DNA of 64,000 bases. It comes from an uncultured Bacteroides sp. GTDB taxonomy: Bacteria; Bacteroidota; Bacteroidia; Bacteroidales; Bacteroidaceae. The stretch's first letter is position 1; the number at the start of each line of letters is the position of its first letter. This document shows positions 33,520 to 42,847 of the stretch, piece after piece. The notes below the pieces were generated by a model, which saw only the letters and a program-made list of their open reading frames with translations, was not told the origin of the DNA and did not search any database. Position numbers and translations under genes: made by a program. The DNA lies in the NCBI RefSeq assembly GCF_963677715.1, contig NZ_OY782496.1, positions 62,001 through 126,000 of the forward strand. The letters are read 5' to 3'.

Positions 33520-36375
33520 TCATTTTTTCACTGTAACAATTGTATGTCTGGGCACATTATAACCTTCGGCTGTAACCACAGATTCTTTACCATACTGATA
33601 CTCCGCAACAAATCGCCGTTTTTCGCCTGGAAGCAAATTCATATATCCGTCTGTAAAGTAAGCCGGAAGTATTCGCTCGCCGGAATCCGCATCCCGGGCA
33701 TTCAGTTTTATGCCAACGGCCGGAGTATTGCTCTCGTTCGTCAGTTCAACTTCAACTCCGTTCTTCAAGCATTTCACAATTCGACCTTTCAAAGGGACAT
33801 CTGCTAATTGATTAAAGCTTAAAAAGTTTTTATTCTCACTACATTTCCAATAATCATTAGTAGAAATCTGTTTACCTTTTACATCCGTCAGTATCAAACG
33901 CTCCAAATAAACATCAGGCAGGCTCTTTATTTCCTGCGGAGTAAAGCACTCAGTCAATCGATTAGCAGCAATATCACGTTTCACTTCCTTTGTGAAAAGT
34001 AATTTACCGGAAAGACTATAAATCTTATAATCAATCCCGGCTCCTCTGAATGATTTCAGGGTTGTGTTGATTACCACTATCTCATTGTCATTCAGATTCT
34101 TCTGTACATGAACAGGTTCGCACGCTTTACGAGAACCGTAAAAAGAACCAAACGTTTCATAATCCCAGGAATATATCTGCCATACGGTGCTGGGCCAGGC
34201 GGGATGAGTCATCCACAGCAACAAGCCGCTGGTACTGTTCCACATTTTACTGTTCCATGCCTCAAACATAGCACGATGACTATCATAATTAACAAGCTGC
34301 GACTTTTTACAAAAATCTTCCAGATTGTCCGATTCTCCATACTTAGTTTTAACTGCCTGAACAAAATCATTCTGTCCACCGTGCAGGTCGTGGTAGTACC
34401 AGACATCACCTATCGGCCAGGCATCTTCTTTCGACATCATCCCCAATATTGACTCACTGGTAGGAATAGATGTGGTGCCCTGTTCTGTATTGAATCCATG
34501 CGCATTGTTGCGATAATAGTCGGCCGGATCCTTGAAATAATTCCATGGTCCGCTCGGACGAAGGTTAGAGTGAGTTGAATTAGGATTATAATGTCTTGTA
34601 CCATCTTCCTTAGCTATCATTGCCGACAGTTTCTCTTCTATGTAAGCTGGGGCAAACCCTTCATTCCGGGGATTCCAAACCGCAATAGACGGATGATTTC
34701 GATACCGAAGAACAACATCTTTTGCATTCTCAAGAAAAAGGTTATCATCATTGATGCCCAAATTGTAACCTTCGGTAGTCAACCAAAAATCATTAAAAAC
34801 CAACATACCATATTCATCACAGAGTTCGTAGAAAGTCTCTTCTGTGCTTTCTCCCGTCCAGTTACGAATCATGTTTAGATTAGCGTCTTTATGAAGACGG
34901 AAATAAGGTTCTAAGCGTTCGCGTGAGACACGCTTCATGCCATCATCCATTCCCCAGTTACCACCCCGACAAAAAATACGTTTTCCATTCACTTTTATCA
35001 CCAGGTAATGCTCCATAGCTGAATCAGGCGCTTGAATCAGTAAATTAGGGTCAGCATCTTTACGAAGCCTTGGCATACACATCCCACCTTCTATATACTT
35101 GCGGTGAATATTATCAAAAATAGGCTTGCCTCTTTTCAATGCCATAGTAGGATTATACTCTATGCGATGGATAGAGTCGTTAGGATAGCAAACTTCCATT
35201 TCATAGGTCAGTTCACGAATTCCAAAACGAACAGATTTAGTATCGGATATTCTGTGAGAATTATCAACAACCGTCACGTTCAAACGATATAATTCTTGGC
35301 GGCCATAATTATTCGGCCACCATAACCGAGGATTTTTTATAGTAAGTGCAGGAAATTCATCCGGAGTAAACGATATTTTGGTTCGTTCTCTCGCACCTAT
35401 TTTTATCTTCTTACTAACTTTAATGCCTTCCAAATCAAGATTAATGACTATCTCTTTTGGTTCAAGAGATATATTCTCCAATTCTGAGCGAACTATTATA
35501 TTGGCACGAGTCGTATCCGGTAACTGCAAATCGGAAATTACCTGTGTATCATTTAGTTTGATATCTCCGGTGAAACGAAGATGAACATCCTGCCAAAGTC
35601 CGATATTTCGGTCGCGAATGCCGGGTACCCAATCCCATCCTTCCGATGAAATAAAAGTCGGACCATCAAGACATAATTGTCCACCATTCATGCCATTGCC
35701 CCCCAGAATAGATTGTTCCTGAGGGATGCCCGGATTGGGAGGAGGCAATATGTGAACGGCCAAAACATTCTCCCCACCTACTTTTATAAACCGGCTCACA
35801 TTAAACTCTCCTCGAGTGAAAGCACCATGGATATTTCCAACCTGCTGCCCATTCAACCAAACTTCAGCTTTATAATTAACTCCATTAAAGAGCAACCAAA
35901 CAGCTTTGTCAACTTGTTCAGCAGGTATCTTAAAAGGAATTCTATACCACCAATCCATCCGACAAAGAGAATCCGGAATGGACAAATTATTCAATCCAAA
36001 ATACGGGTTTGGGTAAATGCCCTGTTCCACCAAAGTAGTAAGTACAGTACCCGGTACCGTAGCATTATACCATTCCTTAGTATCCAAGGAAGAATCAAAT
36101 ATCGGTTTCGGAGAAGCAATTACCTTCGCTCCTTCGGCAAGCTCCCACCCCTGAGACAACACATAATCATTATCCGATACTTTATTCAGTATGGTTTGCT
36201 TGGTCATCTTAAGTTTACGTACAACCGGAACAATAGCAACTTTCGACTTAGGCAAAGTTTCTACTGGTTGAGGGTGGGTTAATCCCCAATTAACTACATT
36301 TTGTGCCGAGGTGAAAGTTGATCCCCAAGCAATAAGTAAACAACCGGAAATAATTTTCCACTGCATTGATCTCAT
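33520..36375 (-). CDS. GH2 family, beta-mannosidase/exo-beta-glucosaminidase-like
   Basis: This 951-residue secreted enzyme has a signal ending TFTSAQ. After about 60 linker residues the GH2 fold begins with LSQGWELAEG, VPGTVLTTLVEQGIYPNPYF and MDWWYRIPF, a pattern shared with beta-mannosidases and exo-beta-D-glucosaminidases rather than LacZ-type galactosidases. Glu572 in WNPRNEGFAP fits the acid/base and Glu631 in FNTEQGTTS the nucleophile. The C-terminal immunoglobulin-like domains finish the chain. It lies 4 bases after the GH3-SGNH gene and 4 bases before GH95, the tightest part of the operon. The alternative start at residue 4 (36366) would still give a good signal peptide. Confidence 0.92.
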   Translation of the reverse strand: MRSMQWKIISGCLLIAWGSTFTSAQNVVNWGLTHPQPVETLPKSKVAIVPVVRKLKMTKQTILNKVSDNDYVLSQGWELAEGAKVIASPKPIFDSSLDTKEWYNATVPGTVLTTLVEQGIYPNPYFGLNNLSIPDSLCRMDWWYRIPFKIPAEQVDKAVWLLFNGVNYKAEVWLNGQQVGNIHGAFTRGEFNVSRFIKVGGENVLAVHILPPPNPGIPQEQSILGGNGMNGGQLCLDGPTFISSEGWDWVPGIRDRNIGLWQDVHLRFTGDIKLNDTQVISDLQLPDTTRANIIVRSELENISLEPKEIVINLDLEGIKVSKKIKIGARERTKISFTPDEFPALTIKNPRLWWPNNYGRQELYRLNVTVVDNSHRISDTKSVRFGIRELTYEMEVCYPNDSIHRIEYNPTMALKRGKPIFDNIHRKYIEGGMCMPRLRKDADPNLLIQAPDSAMEHYLVIKVNGKRIFCRGGNWGMDDGMKRVSRERLEPYFRLHKDANLNMIRNWTGESTEETFYELCDEYGMLVFNDFWLTTEGYNLGINDDNLFLENAKDVVLRYRNHPSIAVWNPRNEGFAPAYIEEKLSAMIAKEDGTRHYNPNSTHSNLRPSGPWNYFKDPADYYRNNAHGFNTEQGTTSIPTSESILGMMSKEDAWPIGDVWYYHDLHGGQNDFVQAVKTKYGESDNLEDFCKKSQLVNYDSHRAMFEAWNSKMWNSTSGLLLWMTHPAWPSTVWQIYSWDYETFGSFYGSRKACEPVHVQKNLNDNEIVVINTTLKSFRGAGIDYKIYSLSGKLLFTKEVKRDIAANRLTECFTPQEIKSLPDVYLERLILTDVKGKQISTNDYWKCSENKNFLSFNQLADVPLKGRIVKCLKNGVEVELTNESNTPAVGIKLNARDADSGERILPAYFTDGYMNLLPGEKRRFVAEYQYGKESVVTAEGYNVPRHTIVTVKK

Positions 36376-36379
36376 AAAC

Positions 36380-39300
36380 TTATTTTTTAAATTGCTGACA
36401 CATTCTTTTTGCTATAATACCTGACCCAATAGCATCCGGATGAATGCCATCTTTCATTAACTCAGGATACTGATCCAGTAAAGGGTGCATATCAATAACT
36501 TCTACATGAGCCTTGTCTCCGGCACTAAATGTATGAGGAGCAACATCTTCTACAATTACTTTATCATAAATGTAGTTGGCATCTCTCGAGAAAGAGACTA
36601 TTGGGGTCATCAGAATGATCCGGGGTTTTGAAGGCAAATTAGCAAAAGATCGAATCATATCGCAACAATCTTTTTCAAACTCATTCATGTATTTGCGATT
36701 TTCAACCTTACTGTCATTTCCACCCAAATCAATAAAAACGACGTCCGGATTACTAGCCAAAGCTTCCTGATATTGCTTTGTTATCCAATAAGGGAAGTTC
36801 CCATGCCTCAACATGGTACAACCGCTCACTCCATAATTTGTTACTTTATATTCATCACCTAACAAACGCCCTAACTGTGACGGATAAGAATCCGTTGCCG
36901 GATTAGCAGTCGTAGCTCCGGCCGTGATACTGGCACCAACACAAATCACTTTTGTTTTTCTTTTGATGGAGATTTCTCTACTCAAACGAATATCAGCGGA
37001 AGACGAGCCGATCTGAAACAAATAAGTGCCTGCCGGATAAACAAACTTATGTAATTGTTCATTCCAGTACCGTAACGATTCCTTCTTTATCTTCACTGTG
37101 GCCGATGCATATTCTCCTTTCTTTATAAACTGACGCCGGAAACCTTTCAATTCTTTAATAGGCATAACAACACCAGTTTCCGGAAGCTTCACATATACCT
37201 GGGAAACTTCATCTCCATCCCGATGGCCTGTATTCTTAATCTTGTACGAAACAGCAATTTCATCTTCTCCGTCATTAATCTGTAAATCACTATATTTAAA
37301 TGAAGTATAGCTCAAACCATAACCAAACGGATATAACACATCACCCCGAAAATATTTATAAGTACGTCCTTTAGTAATATCATAGTCACCAAACGATGGT
37401 AATTCACTCAAATCTTTATAATAGGTCAACGGAAGTCTTCCTGCAGGATTATAATCTCCGAAAAGAACTTCTGCCACAGCTGTTCCCCCCTGCTCACCTG
37501 GATACCATGCATTAACAATGGCCGGAACATGCTCATCTATCCAATTCACTGCTAAAGAACTGCCGGCAACAAGTACTACAATTGTATTGGGATTAATGTT
37601 ATAAATCTCCTGAATAAATTCTCGTTGGTCAGCCGGCAACTGAATATCAGAGCGATCTTGCCCTTCACGTTCAATAGATTTATTAATACCGAGAACAGCA
37701 ATTACCGTTTCACAACTACGAACAGCTTTCCCGGCTTCACCGTACAAATCAATCCGCGATTTTCCGCCGACAACAGGCACCTTCCATTGTAACTTAGCTA
37801 CGGCATAATCCCGATTATCATAATACTCGGCTTTCAATTGATACTCCTTCCCTGCTTGTAAATAAATGGAAGCCGTATCAGTAGCGATAGGATGACCCTG
37901 CCAGGAGTCAATCAGTTTATGATCATCAATACTCAATAGGCAACCGTCATCTGAAGTAAAACTGAAAGTATATTTTCCACTAACAGTGGGCTTTAACTTG
38001 CCTGCCCAACGAACAGACAGGGGAGACTTCGGAAGAAAAGGGTCGGGAGCCTGATTTGCCGGTTCAAAATTGATCCAGTTTTCTTTCCTTACTTTAGGGA
38101 CACCCTTTAACTGTGTATTATTAAAATATTCAGCTTTTAGTCCTTCCGGAAAATTATCTCCCTGTATAAGTTCCAAACCATCTGCAGCCGATTTCCATGG
38201 AGCATATACTATCTTGACCTCTTTTCTTACCCTATTTCTGATGCCCTGAAGAATAGATACCGGATCTCCGGCAGGAGAACCGCTATAATCACCAAATTCA
38301 CAGTTACCGGCATTAATACCAACCACAGCTATTGACTTTACTTTATTAGCATTAAGGGGCAACATATTATTCTTGTTCTTCAACAGTACAATACACTGCC
38401 GGGCTGCCTCTAAAGCAACAGCCTGATGTTCCGGAGAGCCAATCACCGAAGGAGAAATCCTATTATAAGGATTCTTCTCCGGATCATCAAACAAACCTAA
38501 ACGCATCCTGGCTCTTAACACATGATAGGCAGCAGAATCAATGTCTGCTTCAGAAACCATATACTGATGGTAAGCATTAAGCAAAGGCCCTTCATAAACA
38601 TCATCTCCACACTCTAAATCCAGTCCGGCTTTAATAGATAACGTTGCAGCAGCCTCCTTCGTCTTTACATATTTGTGAGCATTAACCAACAAGCCCGGCC
38701 CTCCACAATCTGAAACTACATATCCCTTAAAGCCCCATTCTTTGCGAAGAACCCGAGTCAAAAGCCAGGCATTCAACGTACAGGGAACTCCATTTATAGC
38801 ATTATAGGCCGACATAATAGAAGCAGCCTTTCCATCTTTAACACAAGCTTCAAAAGCCGGTAGATAATACTCACGCAACTGACGTTCAGATATTTGCGGG
38901 TCACAAACAAAACGATTATTTTCCTCATTATTTGCGACAAAATGTTTAGGAGTAGAAACAACTTTCAAATATCGCGGATCATTGCCCTGAAGCCCTTTAA
39001 CAAATTCAACGCCCATAACACCTGACAAGAAAGGGTCTTCTCCGTAGGTTTCCGGTGTACGTCCCCACCGTGGATCACGTGCCATATTCACTGTAGGAGA
39101 CCAGAAAGTAAGCAAATCACTAAATTGTTCATTCTGTTCCTTTCCTTGTTTTAGTTCATTCCAACGAGCACGAGCCTCATCCGAAATAACGGTGGAAACT
39201 TTATTCATCAAAACAGGATTCCATGTACTAGCCAACCCTATAGCTTGCGGAAATACCGTAAAACGTCCCGGACGAACAACCCCGTGCAAAGCCTCATTTC

Positions 39301-39517
39301 CATGATAATATTTTGGAATATTCAATCGGGGAATGCCGGGAGAAGTAGTTCGCAGTAAACTAATTTTCTCTTCAATAGTCAATCTTGACAATAAATCTAA
39401 AATTCGTTCATGCATCGGAGCATCTTCCTTTTTGTACAACTCTCGCACCTGTGCAGAAGTCGTACAAGAGATAAGTATCAACATGCTCGTCAAAAATAAT
39501 AGCTTGTACTTTTTCAT
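36380..39517 (-). CDS. GH3-PA14 glycosidase fused to a C-terminal SGNH esterase
   Basis: This 1045-residue lipoprotein candidate (LILISC lipobox) joins two enzymes. The GH3 barrel has KHFVANNEENNRF and YVVSDCGGPG with Asp270 as nucleophile. A PA14 module (GLKAEYFNNTQLKG onward) is inserted in the GH3 C-terminal domain, and a fibronectin-III-like cap follows. From about residue 855 a complete SGNH/GDSL hydrolase follows: Ser863 in CVGASITAG, the Gly/Asn blocks NYGVSG and DLGGNDS, and the Asp1023/His1026 pair in DGIHPD. So one chain can probably cleave a glycosidic bond and remove an ester. The ATG at 39517 has better spacing from AAGG than the one at 39523. It is the first gene of the five-gene operon. 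Confidence 0.93.
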   Translation of the reverse strand: MKKYKLLFLTSMLILISCTTSAQVRELYKKEDAPMHERILDLLSRLTIEEKISLLRTTSPGIPRLNIPKYYHGNEALHGVVRPGRFTVFPQAIGLASTWNPVLMNKVSTVISDEARARWNELKQGKEQNEQFSDLLTFWSPTVNMARDPRWGRTPETYGEDPFLSGVMGVEFVKGLQGNDPRYLKVVSTPKHFVANNEENNRFVCDPQISERQLREYYLPAFEACVKDGKAASIMSAYNAINGVPCTLNAWLLTRVLRKEWGFKGYVVSDCGGPGLLVNAHKYVKTKEAAATLSIKAGLDLECGDDVYEGPLLNAYHQYMVSEADIDSAAYHVLRARMRLGLFDDPEKNPYNRISPSVIGSPEHQAVALEAARQCIVLLKNKNNMLPLNANKVKSIAVVGINAGNCEFGDYSGSPAGDPVSILQGIRNRVRKEVKIVYAPWKSAADGLELIQGDNFPEGLKAEYFNNTQLKGVPKVRKENWINFEPANQAPDPFLPKSPLSVRWAGKLKPTVSGKYTFSFTSDDGCLLSIDDHKLIDSWQGHPIATDTASIYLQAGKEYQLKAEYYDNRDYAVAKLQWKVPVVGGKSRIDLYGEAGKAVRSCETVIAVLGINKSIEREGQDRSDIQLPADQREFIQEIYNINPNTIVVLVAGSSLAVNWIDEHVPAIVNAWYPGEQGGTAVAEVLFGDYNPAGRLPLTYYKDLSELPSFGDYDITKGRTYKYFRGDVLYPFGYGLSYTSFKYSDLQINDGEDEIAVSYKIKNTGHRDGDEVSQVYVKLPETGVVMPIKELKGFRRQFIKKGEYASATVKIKKESLRYWNEQLHKFVYPAGTYLFQIGSSSADIRLSREISIKRKTKVICVGASITAGATTANPATDSYPSQLGRLLGDEYKVTNYGVSGCTMLRHGNFPYWITKQYQEALASNPDVVFIDLGGNDSKVENRKYMNEFEKDCCDMIRSFANLPSKPRIILMTPIVSFSRDANYIYDKVIVEDVAPHTFSAGDKAHVEVIDMHPLLDQYPELMKDGIHPDAIGSGIIAKRMCQQFKK

Positions 39518-39531
39518 AATCATTTGCCTTA

Positions 39532-39651
39532 TTATAAACCGGAGGCATTGTTGTCTGCTGATGGAGGTAGATTCTTTAAATCACTCGCCCATTTTTTATT
39601 AGCTTTACTGCCCATTACGAGAATCAGTTTACCTCTATAAGTGTTAGATCT
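39532..39651 (-). pseudogene. C-terminal stub of a GH92-like enzyme (remnant B)
   Basis: The minus strand encodes RGKLILVMGSKANKKW and then NLPPSADN before a stop 15 bases upstream of the GH3-SGNH start. It matches remnant A at 21097-21213 at L-x-LVMG-x-K-x-N-x-x-W and PPS-x-DN. The frame is lost at 39652, exactly where a transposase tail on the opposite strand begins (39641), so an insertion and deletion probably removed the body of the gene. GH92 origin is inferred from the typical family C-terminus. Confidence 0.5.
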
Positions 39652-39820
39652 TCATCATAGACTTAAAACCCAATACCTACAATATTATCTACATGAGTTC
39701 TGTTACAAGTTCAATAGACGTTACTTCGGTGAAAAGCTGCTCGACATATTAGTTTTTGCGGCAATCAGCTATAACACGGACTTCAAGTTCAGAATTTATA
39801 ATAGGAGGCTATGCGGATAA
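39641..39820 (+). mobile_element. 3' fragment of an insertion-sequence transposase (IS1595/ISXO2-like)
   Basis: The plus strand reads QYLQYYLHEFCYKFNRRYFG, then EKLLDILVFAAISYNTDFKF and RIYNRRLCG with a stop at 39820. The FNRRYFGEKL block near a transposase C-terminus is typical of Bacteroidales IS1595-type elements; the IS family is recalled, not searched. An in-frame stop at 39638 and the absence of the DDE core show it is a decayed end. The opposite-strand gene remnant abuts it. No second IS copy or clear terminal inverted repeat was found. Confidence 0.6.
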
Positions 39821-39835
39821 TCATTTTATTTTAAA

Positions 39836-41398
39836 TTAAAAACTCAATTTTTTTGTTGTTGCCCCAGTAATGAATTCAATGATTTGTTTCAGATTTTTCG
39901 TCATCGTTAATTCATGTCCTTCGCCTTCGTTCACAAGCACTGTCATCCGTCCTCCGTATCTTCGATACCTTTTCTCCACTTCTTTGGTCTGATCTTGGAA
40001 ATTGGGATCGAGGCTGCCGCAGATATGCAGAACAGGGATTCCGGCTTTAGCCATTGGCTCCAGATTATCAATCGGCTGCTTTTTTGCTAGGTTGCTATGA
40101 AGAATAGGATTCTCTCCGTAGATGCATAAAACTTTATCGGGGTTTTCAATGCCCCATGCATAAACTTCACCGGTAGCACTACCACGGCCTTCCAGAACAG
40201 CTTTTTTCGAAAATCCACGACTGGTCAGATAGTTATAAATAATATTCCATTGTGCTATATCGGGCCCATCCCCATTGTACGGAACAGCACCGGTGACGAT
40301 ATAATAACCTTTCGCCAGTAAAGCCAGGTCAACGACTGCATCCCAATTCACAAAATCGGAACGAAAAACCCATGGTTTTCCCGGAGCCGGATTTTCAGGA
40401 GCTATAATCGTTGAAAATGCTTCAACACCGGGAATTTCGATTTCGTAGCGATTGTAACATTCAGTAAAAAGAGGTCCACGGCAAGTCAGGAATGTTCCTT
40501 CTTCAGAAAAATTCAGGAAGGTGCCTGCGGTACTGTAATATGATTTTCGGGTTGACTTTTCGTTGGCAAAATCGGGCAAAACCGGCTTTGCCTCATTCAC
40601 ACTTTGCTCTATGAAATCAGCAATTATCTTCGGATTATACAAGCTATGCGGATGATGACCAAACCCCTCTTTTATTATTACTGAAATTCTTCCACCCAGT
40701 TGATGGTAGATGTTTTCAATGGGAAGTGAAAATTTTCCTAATATAGGGTCGATACTTCCGCATACATGGAGCATAGGTACATCATCTTGAGCCAGCCCGG
40801 CAATGCCTTTCATAACTTCCCAGTTACCGCCGGGATTATCGGCATAAATACACGATACTTTATCGGGATGCGCAGTTGCCCAAATGTAGGAATATTCTCC
40901 GCCACGGCTCATGCCTATAAAAGCTGGTTTGATGGATAGCTCAAGTTTTCCTGTAATAAAATCATACCAGGCATCCCATTGTTTACCGGGTTTTAAATCC
41001 TGATTAGCCGAAATGTAAGCCACACAGAAACCTCGCTTAAGTAGTTCAATTTCTGTCTGTGGTTGATGATCCCAGTAACAACCGCGCCACGACCAAGGAT
41101 TGCCAGGAGCGAGTTTTTTCGGAACAACCAGGATACAACGGCGTTGCCCTTTTGCCGGATCTTTAACTCCGCTACCTTCATCTTCAAACGATTTGTAAGG
41201 TGTAATGACAAAGGTGTTTTCATCCATAAGAAAATCATATCGATCAAATCCGTGCCAGTTTGTTTTTTCTCCTTTAAAAATAGAGTTCAGATTCTGAGCA
41301 GATACAGGAATAGTTTCTACAAAAACAAACAAACAAATTGTAATCAATCTTGCCTGAAAATTTGCCGTATGAACAACAGCCATTCTAACATTTTTCAT
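39836..41398 (-). CDS. Tandem alpha/beta-hydrolase (two fused copies), secreted
   Basis: This 520-residue protein contains two homologous alpha/beta-hydrolase domains after a signal peptide (ending IPVSAQ). The first (about 65-280) has CILVVPKKLAPGNPWSWRG, the elbow FIGMSRGGEYS with Ser164, and HVCGSIDPILG and GHHPHS for the acid and His. The second (about 310-515) repeats APENPAPGKPWVFRSDF, HICGSLDPNF and EGEGHELT. Its elbow, however, reads EGRGSATGE, so the serine is shifted or in a non-canonical context. Repeated PDKV-C-IY blocks confirm the duplication. The family includes esterases near Bacteroidetes glycosidases. A shorter start at 41383 is possible. The gene stands between two transposase fragments. 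Confidence 0.8.
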   Translation of the reverse strand: MKNVRMAVVHTANFQARLITICLFVFVETIPVSAQNLNSIFKGEKTNWHGFDRYDFLMDENTFVITPYKSFEDEGSGVKDPAKGQRRCILVVPKKLAPGNPWSWRGCYWDHQPQTEIELLKRGFCVAYISANQDLKPGKQWDAWYDFITGKLELSIKPAFIGMSRGGEYSYIWATAHPDKVSCIYADNPGGNWEVMKGIAGLAQDDVPMLHVCGSIDPILGKFSLPIENIYHQLGGRISVIIKEGFGHHPHSLYNPKIIADFIEQSVNEAKPVLPDFANEKSTRKSYYSTAGTFLNFSEEGTFLTCRGPLFTECYNRYEIEIPGVEAFSTIIAPENPAPGKPWVFRSDFVNWDAVVDLALLAKGYYIVTGAVPYNGDGPDIAQWNIIYNYLTSRGFSKKAVLEGRGSATGEVYAWGIENPDKVLCIYGENPILHSNLAKKQPIDNLEPMAKAGIPVLHICGSLDPNFQDQTKEVEKRYRRYGGRMTVLVNEGEGHELTMTKNLKQIIEFITGATTKKLSF

Positions 41399-41601
41399 CG
41401 TTTATATTTTATAATTTTACAACTTAGTATATCACAAACAATTAAACATATTTTTATATCTCGCCTATATTTTATATCATGTACATTAGCCTCGGTTAAA
41501 TCAAAGGCATACATTACACTGGGGATATTTCCACAAGAATTCACAAAATTAGAGCTTAATTGCTTGCATATATCAGATGTTTTATCGAATATTATCTTCA
41601 A
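41395..41601 (-). mobile_element. Possible IS982-like transposase fragment
   Basis: A minus-strand frame includes AFDLTEANVHDIKYRRDI (core about 41452-41532). This recalls the F-D-L-T-x-A-x-VHDI-x-YL-x-D block next to the catalytic region of IS982 transposases. The rest of the frame has no recognisable domain and the catalytic residues around it are missing. The remainder of the 41399-41752 gap shows nothing else but AT-rich DNA. The assignment is tentative. Confidence 0.4.
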
Positions 41602-41752
41602 GTTTGTGCATATAGGTACTATGTTTTAGTTGTTCGATCACTACTAAAATACTAAAAGCCAATGATATATAATTTTTCACAAACCATTTTCTTACTATCT
41701 CAATTCCTCCATCGGGTAATAGATTAATTATTTATATGTAAATATGGCTCAT

Positions 41753-42739
41753 TCAAAGACCACCGGTTATTAAAAGCTCTGGTGCTTTTACACCTTTCAT
41801 ATCCGGAGTAATGAATTGAATCGTTCCATCCGCATTAAAATTAAGATATTGCATAAAAATCTGACGTCTCTTATTGTCAGGAGCTCCCCATGCAGAAGCA
41901 AAATACCACTGTCCTGAAAAATATGCTATTCCCGGGTGTTGCTGCTCTCCTCGTATGAGGTTGCCGTTTACATCCCTCCACTGATTACAAATTGTGCCTC
42001 TGTGCGTATAAGTGCCTGTTAAGCTCGTACTGGTGGCATAATCGCAAGAGCCACCACCCCAAGACAAATAATAGATGTGATTTCTTTTGAACATCCAGGG
42101 ACCTTCGTGAAAATTACCCCCATTAATATTTAATATCGTTTCTTGGTTAATGCTCACCATATCGGATCCTAATCTACATACGACAGGTTTAAATCCACCT
42201 GTTTTCATGCAAGCCGAAACAATCAGATATGCCTGGCCATCATCGTCGACAAATATCTGTGGATCATAAACGTATTGTGCGTCAGTTCTACTATACAATT
42301 GTTTGGCATTCGTAAATGGCCCTGTGGGAGAAGTACTTGTGGCCACTCCTATCACTGAATTTTGAGGATAATAAAGATAATACATTCCATTTCGATACAT
42401 ACAATCAGGTGCCCAAAGAGCCCCCTTACCAAAAGGAGAGTCTGTTTTACGGAATGCTATTCCATTGTCAGTCCATGTTACAAGATCTACAGATGAAAAA
42501 ACATGATAATCCTCCATATCCCAATCTACGTCTGTATCCTTATCGTGTGAACAGTACATATAGTATTTGCCATCACTCCATTGATGAGGTGACGGGTCCG
42601 CAGTATAAGGATAGCTAATGATAGGATTTGCTGCGAAACCAGCCATAAACGAAATTATTAAAAATGCAAAGACGAACATCCTGTTTAAAAACAGATTTCC
42701 CTTAAATTTAAACACAAGAAAAAATTTAATTATCCTCAT
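41753..42739 (-). CDS. GH43 family glycosidase, second subfamily
   Basis: This 328-residue secreted protein is built as a single GH43 propeller. The putative catalytic residues are the Asp in YTADPSPHQW, the Asp in YDPQIFVDDDG and the Glu in FHEGPWMFKR. It differs from the other two GH43 proteins in the window by the HDKDTDVDWDMEDYHVFSS and SAWGAPDNKR regions, so it belongs to another subfamily. The N-terminal 36 residues are a long signal; an internal ATG at 42679 (MFVFAFLIISFMAGFA) would give a more usual one. It lies 108 bases after GH43 copy 2. Activity is likely alpha-L-arabinofuranosidase or beta-xylosidase type, but not resolved. Confidence 0.9.
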   Translation of the reverse strand: MRIIKFFLVFKFKGNLFLNRMFVFAFLIISFMAGFAANPIISYPYTADPSPHQWSDGKYYMYCSHDKDTDVDWDMEDYHVFSSVDLVTWTDNGIAFRKTDSPFGKGALWAPDCMYRNGMYYLYYPQNSVIGVATSTSPTGPFTNAKQLYSRTDAQYVYDPQIFVDDDGQAYLIVSACMKTGGFKPVVCRLGSDMVSINQETILNINGGNFHEGPWMFKRNHIYYLSWGGGSCDYATSTSLTGTYTHRGTICNQWRDVNGNLIRGEQQHPGIAYFSGQWYFASAWGAPDNKRRQIFMQYLNFNADGTIQFITPDMKGVKAPELLITGGL

Positions 42740-42847
42740 TTCAATTTTTTGTTAGTTTAGTGAAACTGATTATATCTTATCCCATTACCCTTCTGCTGAT
42801 AATTACTATCACATACTGTTACCGGAAAGAACATTCAACACTATTAA

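Noticed and set aside
35677..36282. 201-codon plus-strand open frame
   Set aside because: It is antisense to the GH2 gene, has no recognisable domain or signal, and follows from the codon pattern of the real gene.
41063..41629. 188-codon plus-strand open frame spanning the start of the tandem hydrolase
   Set aside because: No signal or domain; most of it is antisense to the hydrolase coding region.
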